Shown: piece after piece, positions 50,159-59,483 of the stretch
How positions within the stretch are numbered: position 1 is the first letter of the stretch
Layout: every line of letters begins with the position of its first letter
NCBI RefSeq assembly: GCF_009900715.1
Contig: NZ_JAAAJC010000001.1
Location: 186,001 to 250,000, forward strand
Direction: 5' to 3'
Source: Halococcus salsus
GTDB lineage: Archaea; Halobacteriota; Halobacteria; Halobacteriales; Halococcaceae
DNA length: 64,000 nt
The notes under the pieces: model-generated
Database searches by the model: none
What the model was told of the DNA's origin: nothing
The model's input: only the letters and a program-made list of their open reading frames with translations
Made by a program: the position numbers and the translations under genes

Positions 50159-50488
50159 TTAGTACTGATACCGCCGGACGTCGTCCTGGTTTGCCTGGGG
50201 CTGGTAGCTCCCACCGGTCATCTCGTCGTAGGTCATCCCCGAGAGGTACTCGTCGTAGGTCACGTCGTAGCCGCTCCGGAGGTGGAAGTCCAGTCGACCG
50301 GTCTCGACAGTGGTCTGGAAGAACTGGTGGAGCGCCCGCCGGAGGATCTCACCTGTTTCGTCGGGGTCGAGCGCGCTCCGGAGGAGCGCGAGCTCGTTGC
50401 GGGTCTCGCGGTCGAGCGCGAGGGTGAGCTCGTCGCCGAGGTCGGCGTAGCGCGCGTCGACGTCGTCCGAGAGGTCGTCGAGGCTCAT
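50159..50488 (-). CDS. Haloarchaeal protein of unknown function
   Basis: A 109-residue acidic protein. An N-terminal helical half (DLSDDVDARYADLGDELTLA, ELALLRSALDPDETGEILRR) is followed by HQFFQTTVETGRLDFHLRSG and a Tyr-rich, polar end (YDVTYDEYLSGMTYDEMTGG). It has the feel of a small DNA- or protein-binding factor, but I recognise no family. It is divergent from mutY with an 84-base gap; both promoters must lie there. Confidence 0.65.
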   Translation of the reverse strand: MSLDDLSDDVDARYADLGDELTLALDRETRNELALLRSALDPDETGEILRRALHQFFQTTVETGRLDFHLRSGYDVTYDEYLSGMTYDEMTGGSYQPQANQDDVRRYQY

Positions 50489-50572
50489 GGCGCGGGGTCT
50501 GGGACGTGCGCGCAAACCCCTTTCGGCTCCGCGACCGCCACGCGTATGGTCCGCAGGCGGTTCCCTCCGGCA

Positions 50573-51505
50573 ATGAGTTCCTCCGAGTCTGATGCCGAGT
50601 TCTCGCTCTCCGAAGATCTCGATACTGAGGCGGTTCGTCGGGCGCTCGTCGAGTGGTACGAGGCCGACCATCGCGCCTATCCGTGGCGCGAGACCACCGA
50701 CCCCTACGCGATCTGGGTCTCGGAGGTGATGAGCCAGCAGACCCAGCTCGACCGGGTGGTCCGGGCGTTCGAGGCGTTCGTCGAACGCTGGCCCGACGTC
50801 CACGCGCTCGCGGCGGCCGACCGCTCGGATGTGGTGGGGTTCTGGAGTTCTCACAGTCTGGGCTACAACAACCGCGCGCGCTACCTCCACGAGGCGGCGG
50901 GGCAGGTCGTCGAGGAGTTCGACGGAAGCTTTCCCGAAACCCCCGACGAGCTTCAGGAACTCCAGGGCGTCGGGCCGTACACCGCGAACGCGGTGGCGAG
51001 CTTCGCGTTCAACAACGGCGACGCGGTCGTGGACACCAACGTCAAGCGCGTGCTCTATCGCGCCTTCTCGGTGCCCGACGACGACGCGGCCTTCGAGGAG
51101 ATAGCAGGTACACTCATGCCGGATGGCGAGTCGCGGGTCTGGAACAACGCGGTGATGGAACTCGGCGGCGTGGCCTGCGAGAAGACGCCCGCGTGCGATA
51201 CGGCCGAGTGCCCGTGGCGCGAGTGGTGTGACGCCTACGCGACCGGCGACTTCAGCGCGCCCGACGTCCCAGCCCAGTCGGCCTTCGAGGGCAGTCGCCG
51301 GCAGTTCCGGGGTCGCGTGGTCCGGGTACTCGGCGAGTACGACTCCCTCCCGCTCTCGGAGCTCGGCCCCCGGATCCGTGTGGATTACACCCCCGACGGC
51401 GAGCACGGCCGCGAGTGGCTCTCGGGCCTCCTGTCGGACCTCGCGGACGACGGCCTCGTGGCGCTCGACACCGACGGCGAGACCACCGCTCGGCTCCAGC
51501 GGTAG
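50573..51505 (+). CDS. mutY: A/G-specific adenine glycosylase MutY
   Basis: A 310-residue base-excision repair enzyme that removes adenine opposite 8-oxoguanine. YPWRETTDPYAIWVSEVMSQ and QTQLDRVVRAFEAFVERWPD match the MutY core; LQGVGPYTANAVASFAF is the helix-hairpin-helix and VVDTNVKRVLYRAF holds the catalytic aspartate. The iron-sulfur loop has four cysteines between CEKTPAC and WREWC. The C-terminal Nudix-like 8-oxoG reader of bacterial MutY is missing; a short winged-helix-like tail stands in its place. An ATG at 50546 is an alternative start. Confidence 0.9.
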   Translation: MSSSESDAEFSLSEDLDTEAVRRALVEWYEADHRAYPWRETTDPYAIWVSEVMSQQTQLDRVVRAFEAFVERWPDVHALAAADRSDVVGFWSSHSLGYNNRARYLHEAAGQVVEEFDGSFPETPDELQELQGVGPYTANAVASFAFNNGDAVVDTNVKRVLYRAFSVPDDDAAFEEIAGTLMPDGESRVWNNAVMELGGVACEKTPACDTAECPWREWCDAYATGDFSAPDVPAQSAFEGSRRQFRGRVVRVLGEYDSLPLSELGPRIRVDYTPDGEHGREWLSGLLSDLADDGLVALDTDGETTARLQR

Positions 51506-51534
51506 TCCGCTTTTCCGGACACCGAACCAGCGCG

Positions 51535-51542
51535 ACTTTAGT
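51535..51542 (+). promoter_or_regulatory. TATA-like box of the FMN reductase gene
   Basis: ACTTTAGT is centred about 27 bases before the ATG at 51566. Confidence 0.5.
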
Positions 51543-51565
51543 TTCCGGGCGTCTCCGGGTCACCA

Positions 51566-52147
51566 ATGACCGATCCTCCACACGTCGTCGCGCTCTGTGG
51601 CAGCCTCCGGGAGGCGAGCTACACCCGGATCGCGCTCGAACACGCGCTCGCGGAGGCCGAACGGCTCGGCGCGACCACGGACCTCGTCGACCTCCGAGCA
51701 CTCGATCTCCCGATCTTCGACGCCGACGACCGTGAGGCCGGCGACGCGCTCGCGATGAAGGAACGGATCCGCCGGGCCGACACCGTGCTCCTCGGCACGC
51801 CCTCCTACCACGGCTCGTACTCCTCGGTGCTGAAGGCCGCCCTCGATTACTGTGGCTTCGACGAGTTCGAACACACAACGGTAGGATTGCTGAGCGTCGC
51901 CGGCGGCGCGTTCCCGATCACGCCGCTCGACCACCTCCGGTCGGTCGCCCGGGCGCTCAACGCGTGGGTGATCCCCCATCACGCCGCGGTGCCGAAGGCC
52001 CGCACCAAGTTCGAGAACGGCGAACTCGTCGACGAGGCCTCGTGCGAGCGCGTGGCGACGCTCGGCCGGCGGGCGGTGGAGTACGCGACCATCGAACCCG
52101 ACCCGCCGAGCATCGAGAGCACCGAGAACCCCGGCGCGGACGACTAG
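51566..52147 (+). CDS. NADPH-dependent FMN reductase / quinone reductase
   Basis: A 193-residue flavodoxin-fold protein. VVALCGSLREASYTRIALEH gives the phosphate-binding loop (GSLREASYT), VLLGTPSYHGSYSSVLKAAL the second FMN loop and LLSVAGGAFPITPLDHLRSV the third. It should reduce FMN, quinones or other acceptors with NAD(P)H in the cytoplasm. It lies 60 bases after mutY, but its own TATA-like box argues for separate transcription. Confidence 0.9.
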   Translation: MTDPPHVVALCGSLREASYTRIALEHALAEAERLGATTDLVDLRALDLPIFDADDREAGDALAMKERIRRADTVLLGTPSYHGSYSSVLKAALDYCGFDEFEHTTVGLLSVAGGAFPITPLDHLRSVARALNAWVIPHHAAVPKARTKFENGELVDEASCERVATLGRRAVEYATIEPDPPSIESTENPGADD

Positions 52148-52193
52148 CTCGCCCATCGAAACCCGGATACCGACGGGTGCGCAACTCCCGTGG

Positions 52194-52787
52194 ATGACGC
52201 AGTGGGTCGAGAACCCGACCGGCGGGCGCGACAGGGGGCCGGGAGCGATCGCGCGCGCGTGGCTCGAAGTCCTCGTCCGTCCTCGGCGGTTCTTCGCCAC
52301 GGGGGTTGCGCCCGGTGACCAGGCCCCCGGACTCGTCTTCGTCGGCGCGGTCGTCGCGGTCGAAGAACTTTCGCGATTCCTCCTCGTTCCCGGTGCGCTC
52401 CCGGTGATAGCGGACCAGCGTGTCGCCTCGCTCGTGCTCGTCCTCGTGCTCGCGGTGGGTCTGATCGCGCCGCTCGCCCTCCACTTCGCGGCCGCGCTCT
52501 GTACCCTCGGGCTCGCGCTCCTCGTCTCCGAGCGCGGCGGGATCAGCGAGACGGTGCAGGTCATCGCCTACGCCACTGCCCCCTGTCTCCTCGCGGGGCC
52601 ACCGATCCCTGCCCTCAGAGTCGTCTGTGCGGTCTACGGCGCGGTGTTGCTCGTCGTCGGCATCAGTGAGATCCACGACACCGGTCTCCCGCGGGCCGCG
52701 CTCGCCGCGGCGGTCCCTGCGGCCTTCGTCTTCGGCTACGCCTTCCGCGGCTTCGCGGCCGCTGGAGCCCTGCTCGGACTCAGTTGA
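52194..52787 (+). CDS. YIP1 family membrane protein
   Basis: A 197-residue protein. A soluble N-terminus ends in the family motif ARAWLEVLVRPRRFFATGVA; five membrane helices follow, with the YIP1-like helix LRVVCAVYGAVLLVVGISEI near the end. Function in archaea is unknown. The start lies 46 bases after the FMN reductase stop with no clear TATA box, so co-transcription is possible. It converges with the ABC exporter gene, six bases between stops. Confidence 0.82.
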   Translation: MTQWVENPTGGRDRGPGAIARAWLEVLVRPRRFFATGVAPGDQAPGLVFVGAVVAVEELSRFLLVPGALPVIADQRVASLVLVLVLAVGLIAPLALHFAAALCTLGLALLVSERGGISETVQVIAYATAPCLLAGPPIPALRVVCAVYGAVLLVVGISEIHDTGLPRAALAAAVPAAFVFGYAFRGFAAAGALLGLS

Positions 52788-52793
52788 TAGAAA

Positions 52794-54665
52794 TCAGTCG
52801 AGCGCGCTGCCGACCGCGCCGCCGGACTGGGCACGCCAGAGCCGGGCGTACGACCCCTCGGCGTCGAGGAGGTCGTCGTGACTCCCACGTTCTTCGATCT
52901 GCCCGTCACGGAGCACGAACACCCGGTCGGCGTCCGTCACGGTCGAGAGCCGGTGGGCGATCACGAACGTCGTGCGGTCCTCGGTGAGACGTTCGAGCGA
53001 GCGCTGGATCGCGGCCTCCGTCTCGGTGTCGACGTCAGAGGTCGCCTCGTCGAGCACGAGTACCGGCGGGTCCTGGAGCATCGCCCGTGCGATCGCGAGG
53101 CGTTGGCGCTGTCCACCCGAGAGTTTGACCCCGCGCTCGCCCACGCGTGTGTCGTAACCCTCCGGGAGCGCGGTGATGAACGCGTGTGACTCGGCGGCTT
53201 TGGCGGCCTCGACCATCTCTTCCTCGGTCGCGTCGAACGCGCCATATCGGAGGTTCTCGGCGATGGTGCCATCGAAGAGGTAGGTATCCTGGGCGACGTA
53301 CCCGATCGCCTCGCGGAGCGATTCGAGGGTCAGGCCCCGAATATCGTGGCCGTCGAGCGCTATCGAGCCCTCGTCCACGTCGTAGAGCCGCAGCAGGAGT
53401 TTGAGCAGGGTGGACTTGCCCGCACCCGTCGGCCCGACGAGCGCGATGGTCTCGCCGGGGTCGGCACTGAACGAGACGTCGTCGATCACGACCTCCTCGT
53501 CGTAGCCGAAGGTGACGTCCTCGTAGCTCACTTCGCCCGCCGGGTCGCGGAGGGTGATCGCATCGTCGGCGTCGGTGATGCTCGCGGGGATGCGCATGAG
53601 ACCGAAGACGCGCTCGCTCGACGCCCGCGCGTTCTCGTACTGGTCGATGATCGTCGAGACCTCGGAGAGAGGGGTGACGAACCGCTGGCTCATCAGGAGG
53701 AAAGTTACGAAGGTCCCGGTCGTCAGACTTCCCGTGAGGAAGAGGGGCGCTTCGCCCGTGGCGAGCCACCATCCCCCGACGACGAACGTCGCGCCGAAGG
53801 AGAGGCCGGCGAGGAGCTCCATTCCCGGGCGGTAGAGGTAGTTGAGCCGGAGCATCGCCATCGTCCGCTTGAAGTAGGTGTAGGAGGCGTCGGTGACGCG
53901 CTCGGTCTCGTAGTCCTCGGTGCCTGTGGTCTTGACGAGGCCGATCCCACTGAGACTGTTTTCGAGCCTCGTGTTGAGCGCGCCGACGGCCTTTCGCTGG
54001 GCGACGTAGCGGGGCTCGACCGCGCGCATGAACCACCGGGTGAGCAGCGCCATCGCGGGCACCGCCACGAGGGTGACGAGCGCGAGCTGGGGGTTCATCC
54101 AGACCAATATCGCGGCGATACCGCCGATCATCACTACCAATCGAGCCGAATCGTGGAGCGCGTCGTCAAGGAACCGTTCGAGGTTGGTGGCGTCGTTGTT
54201 GAGTATCGCCATCACCTCGCCCGTCTGCTTGTCGTCGAAGAAGGGCATGTCGAGGTTCTGCATCTTCGCGTAGCAGTCGGTCCGGACGTCGTGCATCACG
54301 CGGTGGGCGAAGTTGTTCGCGGTCACACCGTAGACCCAGGTGAACACCGCCGTCACGAGGAAGGCCCCGACGATCAGGCCGACCGAGAGCGCGAACTGGC
54401 CGCCGTCGGTGGTCGGCAGCCACGTCTGGGGCACGAACGGGAGTTCGTAGGGCGCGCCGGAGCCCGCGGTCGGGAACACCGCGTCGATGGCGACCCCGAG
54501 AACCAGTGGGGGCAGGAGGCTCGCACCGCGGGCGATCACGTTCGCGGTCATGCCCGTGGCAAACCAGCGACGGTGGTCGAGACCGTAGTCGGCGAACAAC
54601 CGGTAGATCGGCCGGTCGACGGCCTCGCGATACTCGTCGAAGACGCTCTCCCCACCCGTCGACAT
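52794..54665 (-). CDS. ABC exporter, fused membrane and ATPase domains
   Basis: A 623-residue half-transporter of the MsbA/MDR type, which works as a dimer. Six membrane helices span residues about 30-340 ([40 protein letters not shown]). The ATPase has Walker [18 protein letters not shown], signature [20 protein letters not shown] and Walker [18 protein letters not shown] with H-loop VIAHRLST. It may export lipids, glycans or drugs. It is divergent from the glycerophosphodiesterase gene, so a link to envelope assembly is possible but not shown. Confidence 0.93.
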   Translation of the reverse strand: MSTGGESVFDEYREAVDRPIYRLFADYGLDHRRWFATGMTANVIARGASLLPPLVLGVAIDAVFPTAGSGAPYELPFVPQTWLPTTDGGQFALSVGLIVGAFLVTAVFTWVYGVTANNFAHRVMHDVRTDCYAKMQNLDMPFFDDKQTGEVMAILNNDATNLERFLDDALHDSARLVVMIGGIAAILVWMNPQLALVTLVAVPAMALLTRWFMRAVEPRYVAQRKAVGALNTRLENSLSGIGLVKTTGTEDYETERVTDASYTYFKRTMAMLRLNYLYRPGMELLAGLSFGATFVVGGWWLATGEAPLFLTGSLTTGTFVTFLLMSQRFVTPLSEVSTIIDQYENARASSERVFGLMRIPASITDADDAITLRDPAGEVSYEDVTFGYDEEVVIDDVSFSADPGETIALVGPTGAGKSTLLKLLLRLYDVDEGSIALDGHDIRGLTLESLREAIGYVAQDTYLFDGTIAENLRYGAFDATEEEMVEAAKAAESHAFITALPEGYDTRVGERGVKLSGGQRQRLAIARAMLQDPPVLVLDEATSDVDTETEAAIQRSLERLTEDRTTFVIAHRLSTVTDADRVFVLRDGQIEERGSHDDLLDAEGSYARLWRAQSGGAVGSALD

Positions 54666-54761
54666 TCGTCGGTCCCTACCCGCCGAACGAGCAAAAACAC
54701 CCGACATTCACCCCGTTCGGCCGACCCCTCGAAACGGGACGCACGGACGTCTATGTAGCAC

Positions 54762-54769
54762 AATATATA
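54762..54769 (+). promoter_or_regulatory. TATA box between the ABC exporter and the glycerophosphodiesterase gene
   Basis: AATATATA is a strong box in an AT-rich stretch. It is 48 bases before the ATG at 54814, so transcription would start near 54792 with a short leader. The motif is nearly symmetric, and it might serve the exporter gene also. Confidence 0.5.
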
Positions 54770-54813
54770 GTCGAGAGGAAGAATTGATAGTCCCCCGTGA
54801 ATTCCGAGCCGGT

Positions 54814-55737
54814 ATGGAACGCGGTCCCGCCGAGCGAGTCCCTCCGACGACGCAGCGCTCGGACGACCTCCTCTCGATCGCCCACCGAGGCTTCGCGGGC
54901 GTCGCCCCGGAGAACACCCTCGCCGCGATGCGGGCGGCCTGTGAGAACCCGGGGACCGACATGGTCGAGATCGACGTCCAGCCAGCGGCGAACGGCGAGC
55001 CGGTGGTCTTCCACGACCTCACGCTGGGCCGACTCACCAACGTCCCGCCCGCCGAACGACGCCGACGGGTGTCGGAGACCTCCCTCGAAACCCTCCGAAA
55101 CTGCTCGGTGCTCGGGAGCGACGAGCGGGTGGCGACGTTCGCCGAGGTGCTCGACGCGCTTCCCGCGGATGTCGGGGTGAACGTCGAGCTCAAGCACCCG
55201 GGAACCGGTCAGCCGCGCCGTGAACTCGACCCCCGCGACCGGAGCCGGGGCCGCGATCGCTGGAGCCCGCTCGTCGAACGGGTCGTTCGGGCGCTCGACG
55301 ACCAGGGCAACAGGGCGCTCGTCTCGTCGTCCTACGAGGGCGCGCTCGTGGCGATGCGGGAGGTCGCCCCGGAGATCCCGCTCGCCTACCTCTTCTGGAA
55401 CTCGATCGAGGGCGGGCTCGAAGTAACCGACCGCTACGACTGCGAGGCCGTCCACCCCTCGCTGGACATGGTTCGGGGGGCGGACCTCTTCAACTCGGGT
55501 TACGTCCCGACCGGGCCGTTCGCCGACATCGACCTCGTCGAGCGGGCGCACGAGACCGGCCGGCCGGTCAACGTTTGGACCGTCACGGACTGGCACCAGG
55601 CCAGCCAGCTCCGCGCCGCCGGCGTCGACGGTCTCATCGCCGACTACCCGGGGCTCGCGCGGGTCACGCCACCCCGAACCGCGGCCGACGCCGGCCCGTC
55701 GACCGCCGACGCGTCGGCGGCGGTGTCGGACGACTGA
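54814..55737 (+). CDS. Glycerophosphodiester phosphodiesterase (GlpQ/UgpQ family)
   Basis: A 307-residue TIM-barrel enzyme that splits glycerophosphodiesters into glycerol phosphate and an alcohol. LLSIAHRGFAGVAPENTLAA carries the catalytic His-Arg-Gly and the metal Glu; MVEIDVQPAANGEPVVFHDL gives the E-x-D metal pair and second His; VNVELKHPG the next Glu. There is no signal peptide, so it is cytoplasmic. An in-frame TTG at 54784 would add ten residues. Its position next to a TagB/TagF-like gene suggests turnover of a glycerol-phosphate polymer or lipid head groups. Confidence 0.88.
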   Translation: MERGPAERVPPTTQRSDDLLSIAHRGFAGVAPENTLAAMRAACENPGTDMVEIDVQPAANGEPVVFHDLTLGRLTNVPPAERRRRVSETSLETLRNCSVLGSDERVATFAEVLDALPADVGVNVELKHPGTGQPRRELDPRDRSRGRDRWSPLVERVVRALDDQGNRALVSSSYEGALVAMREVAPEIPLAYLFWNSIEGGLEVTDRYDCEAVHPSLDMVRGADLFNSGYVPTGPFADIDLVERAHETGRPVNVWTVTDWHQASQLRAAGVDGLIADYPGLARVTPPRTAADAGPSTADASAAVSDD

Positions 55738-57264
55738 TCACAGGAAGTCATCGAGGTCGGCGACGCTTTCGGCCACCAGCGTCGGTGAAAGCGGACTCTC
55801 CTCGACCGCCTCCCGCGTGGCGTCGCCGGTGAGCACGCAGACCGACTCGCAGCCGAGGCGGTCGGCGAGGCGGATCTCGGTTTCGAGCCGGTCGCCGACC
55901 ACCGCGACGTCGGCGGGTGTGAGGTCGTGTTCGTCGAGCACGTGGTCGAGCATTCTCGGGTCGGGTTTCCCGAACACCCGGTCGGGCTCCTCGCCGGTCG
56001 CGGCGGCGACGAACGCGCCGATCGAGCCGCAGTCGGGGATCGGGCCGTCCGGCGTCGGACAGACCATGTCCGGGTGGGCGAGCAGGAACTCCGCGCCGTC
56101 CTGGATCGCGAGCGAGGCGCGCTCCGCCTTCTCGTAGGTGAGTTCGGTGTCGAAGCCCACCACTACCGCGTCCGGGTCGTCGGCCTCGGTCGCGAGACCG
56201 GCATCGGTCATCGCGCCGCGCATCGCGCGCGTGCCGACGACGTAGGCGTTCGCGTCCTCCTCGTCGAGGTACTCGATCACGCCGTCGGTCGAGAGCACGA
56301 TGTCGGCCTCGTCGGCGGGGATCCCGAGCCGGTCCAGTTTCTCGGCGTAGGCGGTCTTCCAGCCCGAGGAGTTGTTCGAGAGGAAGTAGACGGCGACACC
56401 GGCCTCGCGTAGCGACTCGACGACCGCTTTCGCACCCGGAAGGAGGTCGTCGCCGAGGTAGAGCGTACCATCGAGGTCGAAGAAGACCGCGCCCTTCTCG
56501 GAGAGCGACGACAAGGGCGAGAACACCCGATCGGCCCGGTGGAGGTCGTCGAAGTCGTCGACCTCGACCCACCGCGCGCCCGCGATGTCGAGGGGTTCGA
56601 CGTCGTGGTCGCCGGGCCCGAGCAGCGCGTCGATGGCGACCTCGGTCCAGTCGCCGGTCTCGGCCGCGAGTCGGTCCTCGATCTCCGCGAAGAGCCGGGT
56701 CGAGAAGTCGGCGGAGAACCGGTAGACGTCGATGCTCGTGGCATCGGCCTCGGCCGCGGCGACGTCCTTCGAGAGGTGTTCGACCCGATCCCGACCGTCG
56801 AGGGTGAGCTTCATCGACTCTTCGTCGTAGGTCTCCATGTCGCACGCGATAGCGCTGCCGGAGCCCGTGGCGAGCTCGGCGGCGACGCGCGGGTCGAACA
56901 CCACGTCGCCGTTCGAGAGGCAGAACGCCTCGCCGTCGACCGCCTCGCGGGCGAGCGACAGCGAGTACATGTTGTTGGTGGTGTCGTAGTCCTCGTTCTC
57001 GATCACCGTGATCTCGAGTTCGGGGCGCTCCGCCGCGACCGCCGAACACAGTTCGCGGACGTCGTCGGCGAGGTAGCCCGCGACGACGACTATCTCGACG
57101 ATGCCGGCGTCGGCGTAGGCGTGGAGCTGGTGGGCGAGGATCGGTCGCGGGCCGACCGTCACGCAGGGTTTCGGTTGGTCGGCGGTCACGGGGCGGAGTC
57201 GGGAACCGACCCCGGCCGCGAGCACCACTGCCGTGCCTATCGGGGTGGATACTGCAGCAGTCAT
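55738..57264 (-). CDS. Nucleotidyltransferase fused to HAD phosphatase
   Basis: A 508-residue two-domain protein. Residues about 10-235 are a GT-A-like nucleotidyltransferase: VVLAAGVGSRLRPVTADQPK binds the NTP, and YDTTNNMYSLSLAREAV followed by CLSNGDVVFDP is the LicC/inositol-phosphate cytidylyltransferase pattern. Residues about 250-508 are a NagD-like HAD phosphatase: AVFFDLDGTLYLGDDLLPGA, VYFLSNNSSGWKTAYAEKLD and VFGKPDPRMLDHVL. It may make a CDP-activated alcohol from a phosphate and control the precursor pool. It lies 70 bases downstream of the TagB/TagF-like gene on the same strand. Confidence 0.85.
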   Translation of the reverse strand: MTAAVSTPIGTAVVLAAGVGSRLRPVTADQPKPCVTVGPRPILAHQLHAYADAGIVEIVVVAGYLADDVRELCSAVAAERPELEITVIENEDYDTTNNMYSLSLAREAVDGEAFCLSNGDVVFDPRVAAELATGSGSAIACDMETYDEESMKLTLDGRDRVEHLSKDVAAAEADATSIDVYRFSADFSTRLFAEIEDRLAAETGDWTEVAIDALLGPGDHDVEPLDIAGARWVEVDDFDDLHRADRVFSPLSSLSEKGAVFFDLDGTLYLGDDLLPGAKAVVESLREAGVAVYFLSNNSSGWKTAYAEKLDRLGIPADEADIVLSTDGVIEYLDEEDANAYVVGTRAMRGAMTDAGLATEADDPDAVVVGFDTELTYEKAERASLAIQDGAEFLLAHPDMVCPTPDGPIPDCGSIGAFVAAATGEEPDRVFGKPDPRMLDHVLDEHDLTPADVAVVGDRLETEIRLADRLGCESVCVLTGDATREAVEESPLSPTLVAESVADLDDFL

Positions 57265-57334
57265 ACCGACGATTTCGGGTCATTCGTTGTAGCTGTTCGC
57301 CCTGAGAGTGAAAGCAATGGATTTTTCGACCGTT

Positions 57335-58543
57335 CTATGGAGATTTTCGAACCTTTTTGTTTTCGTGGTCTCGGATGGTTCGGAAAACCCGTTCCGCGCG
57401 GTCGGGGCGGGTATCACAGAACCGTTCGCGGACCCGGGCGCGCTCGGCGGCGAACCCGTCCGCCTCGGGCCCGAGGATCCGGTCGAGGGCCGTGATGAGT
57501 TCCGGGTTCGTTCGGGCGATCGGGCCGGGCGTGACCTCGTCGTAGTCGAAGTAGAAACCCCGCTCGGCTCGGTAGCGTTCGAGGTCGGGTGCATAGAACA
57601 CGACGGGTCTATCGAGCAGGAGGTAATCGAAGAACACCGAGGAGTAGTCGGTGAGCAGCGCGTCGGCGAGCGGCAACAGCGCGTGGCTGTCGACGGACGC
57701 GGGGAGCCCGCGGATCCGGTCGCCGGCGAGCGTACCGGGTTCGAGCGGTTCGTTCGGGTGGGGTTTGACGAGGAGGTACGCGTCGTGACGTTCGAGGAGT
57801 TCGTCGAGGGCGGCGGTGTCGAGCATTTCGAGCGCGCTCTCACCCGCGTCCCGAAAGGTCGGGAGCGAGAGAACGAGCCGGTGGTCGTCGGCGAGCTCCT
57901 CGACCGCCCGGAGGCTGGCACCGTCGAGACCGATGTCGCCGTCGGCTATCGACCCGACCAGTGCGTCGTTGCGCGGATAGCCCGTGATGGCGAGGACGTC
58001 GGGATCGACGCGGAGCCCCGAGACGAAGGCAGGGGTCATGGCCTCCGCGGGGATCGTGATGTGGTCGAGCACGTCGTGGGCGTAGGCGTGGGCGAGGCGA
58101 ACGGGGAGGGGTTCCCCGGGGAAGTGCGAATCCCACGAGATGTGCTTCAGCGGCGTGCCGTGCCAGAGCAACACCGCACGCGCACCGCCCGAGAGCCAGA
58201 GGTTCACGTCCCGGAGGCCGTGGGTGAAGAGCACGACGCCCGCCCGGAGATTCAAGTGGAGGCCGCGCGGCGAACGGGCGTGGTGGGCCTCGTAGCCCCG
58301 GGCGCGAAGTGTGTCGACGACCTCGGGGTCGGTCGAGAGCCAGACCGCCCGGACCTCGGGGTGGTTCGCCGCGACGTGGAGGAAGAGGTACTTCGCGTTG
58401 TCCGCGAACCCCTGACCGCTCCGGGTGCCGAACACCCACAGGTCCGGGTCGCGGGCGAGCGGGAGGCGTGCGACGAGCCAGTGGAGGAGACAGCCGACGA
58501 CGAGAAACGCGCGGTCGAGAACCGCACGGAGACGTTGCTGCAT
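57335..58543 (-). CDS. CDP-glycerol glycerophosphotransferase-like protein (TagB/TagF family)
   Basis: A 402-residue GT-B type enzyme. After an N-terminal helix (FLVVGCLLHWLVARLPLA) come WVFGTRSGQGFADNAKYLFL, AVLLWHGTPLKHI (catalytic-loop His) and ITGYPRNDALVG, then LLTDYSSVFFDYLLLDRPVV with FYAPDLERYRAERGFYFDYD. These are the standard motifs of bacterial teichoic-acid polymerases, which transfer glycerol phosphate or ribitol phosphate from CDP-alcohols. The bacterial membrane-binding N-terminal domain is reduced. In this archaeon the product is unknown; a phosphate-linked surface polymer is plausible. The ATG at 58543 starts the family helix. Confidence 0.9.
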   Translation of the reverse strand: MQQRLRAVLDRAFLVVGCLLHWLVARLPLARDPDLWVFGTRSGQGFADNAKYLFLHVAANHPEVRAVWLSTDPEVVDTLRARGYEAHHARSPRGLHLNLRAGVVLFTHGLRDVNLWLSGGARAVLLWHGTPLKHISWDSHFPGEPLPVRLAHAYAHDVLDHITIPAEAMTPAFVSGLRVDPDVLAITGYPRNDALVGSIADGDIGLDGASLRAVEELADDHRLVLSLPTFRDAGESALEMLDTAALDELLERHDAYLLVKPHPNEPLEPGTLAGDRIRGLPASVDSHALLPLADALLTDYSSVFFDYLLLDRPVVFYAPDLERYRAERGFYFDYDEVTPGPIARTNPELITALDRILGPEADGFAAERARVRERFCDTRPDRAERVFRTIRDHENKKVRKSP

Positions 58544-58619
58544 CGTGTAAATCCGTGGCGGTCCAGCCCAAAGCCCCACCGATCGGGGCTTGCGGGCGGT
58601 CCGTTCGGCGCGGCGCTTC

Positions 58620-59399
58620 TCAGGCGATCCGGGATCCGCCGTCGACCCAGACCTGCTCGCCGGTGACGTAGTCGGCTCCCTCGCTCGCGAGGTAGAGATA
58701 CGCGCCCGCCAGGTCCGCCGGGCGGCCCGCCCGCGTCGGTGGGGACCGACCGTCGCCGCCCACCGACTCCTCGGCGCGCTCGGACCAGCCCTCGGTGATC
58801 TCGGTGGCGACCGGGCCCGGCGCGACGCTGTTGACCCTGATATCGTACTGGGCGAGCTCGAGCGCCGCGCTGCGGGTGATCATCCGGATCGCGCCCTTCG
58901 TCGCGGCGTAGTGGGCGTGTTCCCAGTCGGGCATGGTCGACGTCGAGGAGGCGGTGTTGACGATACTTCCCTGTGCGCCGCGCTCGATCATGTCGTTCGC
59001 GGCGGCCTGGGTCCCGAAGAAGGTCCCCACGGTGTTGACCTGATGGACCTTCTCGAGATCCTCGGGGCTGACCTCCCGGAAGAGGCGGCTGACGTGGACC
59101 CCGGCGTTGTTGACCATCACGTCCACACCGCCGAACTCGTGGGCGGCCTCGACGACCGACTCGATCTCGTCGGGGTCCGAGACGTCCGTCTCGACGTATT
59201 CACTCTCGCCGCCGGCCTCGCGGATCGCCTCGTGGGTCGGCCGTTCGGCGTCGCGGTCCTTCGGCTCCGCTCGAACGTCGGCGTTGACGACGGTCGCGCC
59301 GGCCTCGCCGAACGCGAGCGCCACCGCGCGGCCGATGCCCGAACTCGCGCCGGTGACGATGACCGTCTCGTCGGTGAAGTCGCCGGTGATGGTACCCAT
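58620..59399 (-). CDS. Short-chain dehydrogenase/reductase (SDR)
   Basis: A 259-residue classical SDR. Cofactor motif VIVTGASSGIGRAVALAF at residues about 13-30, MVNNAGVHVS, catalytic Ser in VNTASSTSTMP and YAATKGAIRM with the Tyr-Lys pair, and the C-terminal GEQVWVDGGSRI. It oxidises or reduces a small alcohol or keto compound; which one is open. It is upstream of the TagB/TagF-like gene on the same strand with a 76-base gap, and divergent from the zinc dehydrogenase gene. Confidence 0.9.
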   Translation of the reverse strand: MGTITGDFTDETVIVTGASSGIGRAVALAFGEAGATVVNADVRAEPKDRDAERPTHEAIREAGGESEYVETDVSDPDEIESVVEAAHEFGGVDVMVNNAGVHVSRLFREVSPEDLEKVHQVNTVGTFFGTQAAANDMIERGAQGSIVNTASSTSTMPDWEHAHYAATKGAIRMITRSAALELAQYDIRVNSVAPGPVATEITEGWSERAEESVGGDGRSPPTRAGRPADLAGAYLYLASEGADYVTGEQVWVDGGSRIA

Positions 59400-59483
59400 A
59401 TCTGAACCAGCGGGTCCGACGGGTTAAGCGGCCGCGTTGGGGCTGGTGGGTCGGCGTGGGTGTCGAGTTGCCGGTAGCTTGGG

